A stretch of DNA of 64,000 nucleotides from Rotaria sp. Silwood1. Taxonomy: Eukaryota > Rotifera > Eurotatoria > Philodinida > Philodinidae. The notes below the pieces were generated by a model. That model saw nothing but the letters and a program-made list of their open reading frames with translations. It was not told the DNA's origin and made no database searches. The translations under genes were made by a program, and so were the position numbers. The DNA lies in contig CAJNOP010000340.1 in NCBI GenBank assembly GCA_905250075.1, positions 124,001-188,000 of the forward strand, given 5' to 3'. Below are positions 62,433 to 64,000 of this stretch, piece by piece (positions within the stretch are counted from its first letter, which is position 1; every line of letters starts with the position of its first letter).

Positions 62433-62837
62433 GTGTACTCAAAAAGTGAGTACACTCTAGAATCGGTCAGTATGTCCGGCCGTCCGTCCGGCCGTTAACA
62501 CGATAACTTTTGAAAAGAGAGTCCGATCGCGATGAAATTTTCTACACAGTTTAGTCTTAACAATATCTCGGTCGAGTTCGAAGATGAGAATGATTGGCCG
62601 ANNNNNNNNNNNNNNNNNNNNNNNNNNNNNNNNNNNNNNNNNNNNNNNNNNNNNNNNNNNNNNNNNNNNNNNNNNNNNNNNNNNNNNNNNNNNNNNNNNN
62701 NGATAGGGTCGCATACAGTATAGCCCATGCTAACTTAGCACGTCTGTATTTTTCTCCTTGCAATTTAGTGATAAAAACACAGTGAATATACCTTTTCACT
62801 TTTTGAAGTACACATAACACTCGGATTTAAATCCGAG
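62433..62837 (+). repeat. Palindrome-capped interspersed repeat (copy 2, contains an N gap)
   Basis: Same head hairpin GTGTACTC-7 nt-GAGTACAC (62433-62455), same GTCC-rich segment and CAATATCTCGGTCGAG as at 18354. The same tail, CACTTTTTGAAGTACACATAAC, is followed by an 18-bp perfect palindrome CTCGGATTTAAATCCGAG (62820-62837). The middle is masked by 100 N. Confidence 0.7.
62602..62701. other. Assembly gap (100 N) inside the palindrome-capped repeat
   Basis: Exactly 100 N, the usual placeholder for unknown length. It lies in a dispersed repeat, a typical place for an assembly to break. Unlike the first gap, the flanks do not repeat each other. Confidence 0.95.
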
Positions 62838-63226
62838 GTTTCCGCATTTATTTTAATTTCTTTTTGGTATTTTTTAATTTGTTTTTCTCATATACATAAA
62901 GCACACCTTCGTATTTTTTTTACGGCAGTAAATCCTGCATTCGATTTTTTTCATCGATTAACTAAGTTATATATGTCTTAGACAACATTCTAACAAATGT
63001 CGATTTTTATTTCTTTACTTTTCTTATTCATCTTTCTCGAGTGTGTAGTACGTTCGGACGTCTTTCTTTTCGTCTAAAGTAAAAGAAATGTATTTATTAT
63101 GCATGCGCGGACGGTGTAACAATGTGCCTATACATTCTATTTTTGTTTATTTGCGTACATATAAATATATGTATATCGGTAGGTTGACCTTTTATGTATT
63201 ATCTTTAGATTTCTTTTTATATATAT

Positions 63227-64000
63227 ATGCATAAGAAACAATTCTATTCTCGACGTGTAGTTAATCGACGTCAAAGACGTTTAAAAAAATTAGAAAAACA
63301 AGAAAATTATTTGAATTCTTCAAGTGAAAATGATAATGAAGATTATAATGTTAATCAACATATATATGATATAAATTCCATGACTTCCAATGATCTTTCA
63401 GCACTTCATGATGATTTAAATACATATAAAAATTATCATGATGATGAACATGATAACACCAACAAATTAAATGATTTTCAAGATACTATTTTTGATCATT
63501 CACCACCACTATATGATGGCTGTCGATTCTCCACAATTAAATCAGTTAAAATGTTAATAAATTTTTTTTGTCGAATTAATTTAGATAAACAGAATACTAT
63601 TAATCTAATGAAATTAATAAAACTTATATTACCAATTAAAAATACATTACCTACATCATGGAAATGCATAATGAAATTATTTGGAAAAACCAATTTTTCA
63701 TCGACGATGTTTTTTTGTTCAAAATGCTTTAATGAATGTGAAAAAACAAGATTTAACACCAAAACTTGTATGAATGATAATTGTTATTTATCAAAAAGAA
63801 CTTTAAAAACAAACGAGATCGTAGAAGTAGTAAATCTTGATATTCGTAGTCAAATGAAGTCTATTATTACTCGGAATATAAATTTATTAACCCAAAGCTA
63901 TGATTTATTTCCACCGTCTGATGTAACCTCAGCCTCTCTTTATGGAACAACAATATCAAATACAAAATGTAACATCATTACAATTATTATTCACACAGAC
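63227..64000 (+). CDS. Plavaka/CACTA-like transposase, N-terminal part (runs off the window)
   Basis: An open frame from ATG 63227 stays open for 258 codons to the window end. It starts with a basic segment (YSRRVVNRRQRRLKKLEKQ), an Asp/Asn-rich linker, then PPLYDGCRFSTIKSVKMLINFF. Next comes a Cys-rich zinc-binding-like part (FFCSKCFNEC and CMNDNC) and SDVTSASLYGTTIS, ending at TDG-like IIIHTD. This order resembles the N-terminal region of large Tnp2/Plavaka-type transposases, where the conserved block FNTDGxP follows. Recognition is by pattern only. Asp/Asn-rich text and A/T-ending codons resemble host genes, so a domesticated or intact copy is possible. An upstream acceptor (TTTAG at about 63203-63207) could mean earlier exons. 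Confidence 0.5.
   Translation, partial: MHKKQFYSRRVVNRRQRRLKKLEKQENYLNSSSENDNEDYNVNQHIYDINSMTSNDLSALHDDLNTYKNYHDDEHDNTNKLNDFQDTIFDHSPPLYDGCRFSTIKSVKMLINFFCRINLDKQNTINLMKLIKLILPIKNTLPTSWKCIMKLFGKTNFSSTMFFCSKCFNECEKTRFNTKTCMNDNCYLSKRTLKTNEIVEVVNLDIRSQMKSIITRNINLLTQSYDLFPPSDVTSASLYGTTISNTKCNIITIIIHTD

Noticed and set aside
1-64000. CRISPR arrays, bacterial operons or prophage
   Set aside because: The genes are intron-containing and eukaryotic; no direct-repeat/spacer arrays were seen.

Overview
The window looks like nuclear DNA of a small AT-rich metazoan genome. Most introns are tiny (about 50-70 bp, GT..AG), exons are split in phase, codons are strongly A/T-ending, and a zinc-finger homeobox gene, a tubulin-ligase gene and selenocysteine lyase are present. 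The mix of decayed hAT, mariner and DDE elements, an FG-GAP/VCBS gene remnant, very close gene spacing with a trans-splice-like acceptor, and TGTGGG-like repeats best fits a bdelloid rotifer (Rotaria-like). That assignment is inference. All exon models below were built by eye from splice signals and reading-frame continuity.

Left part (0.6-7.6 kb): a compact ZFHX-type gene with four homeodomains and several C2H2 fingers on the + strand. One oversized intron (2.66 kb) carries a TA-flanked inverted-repeat transposon. At 9.3-12.7 kb lies a full-length hAT transposon with 14-bp TIRs and an exact 8-bp target duplication; its transposase is dead (two stops, one frameshift). Between 15.8 and 21.5 kb is a patchwork: an FG-GAP pseudogene, a glutamine-rich gene made of micro-exons, a palindrome-capped repeat, and the 5' half of a mariner interrupted by a GGTACC-rich inverted-repeat element.

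Middle part (23.4-43.1 kb): housekeeping genes. TTLL10-like ligase (-), PPWD1 (+), WDR12 (+), a small four-pass membrane protein (+) and selenocysteine lyase (-). PPWD1 and WDR12 are only 40 bp apart, with a 3' splice acceptor right before the WDR12 ATG, as expected for a trans-spliced operon. A recent TIR element sits in the last PPWD1 intron. A 100-N gap in WDR12 is flanked by the same 48 bases on both sides and is probably an assembly artefact.

Right part (43.4-64 kb): accessory DNA. At least six inverted-repeat elements lie between 43.4 and 50.5 kb, one with a second element inserted in its right arm. They surround or interrupt a trypsin-like gene whose catalytic serine position reads Gly. 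A DDE transposase remnant runs straight into an inverted TGTGGG-like tract, followed by several G-rich/C-rich pairs to 54.5 kb. A 1783-codon gene encodes the N-terminal half of a DUF6606-type giant protein and ends in palindromic repeats instead of its expected C-terminal domains. A second palindrome-capped repeat (with an N gap) and the open start of a Plavaka/CACTA-like transposase reach the window end.
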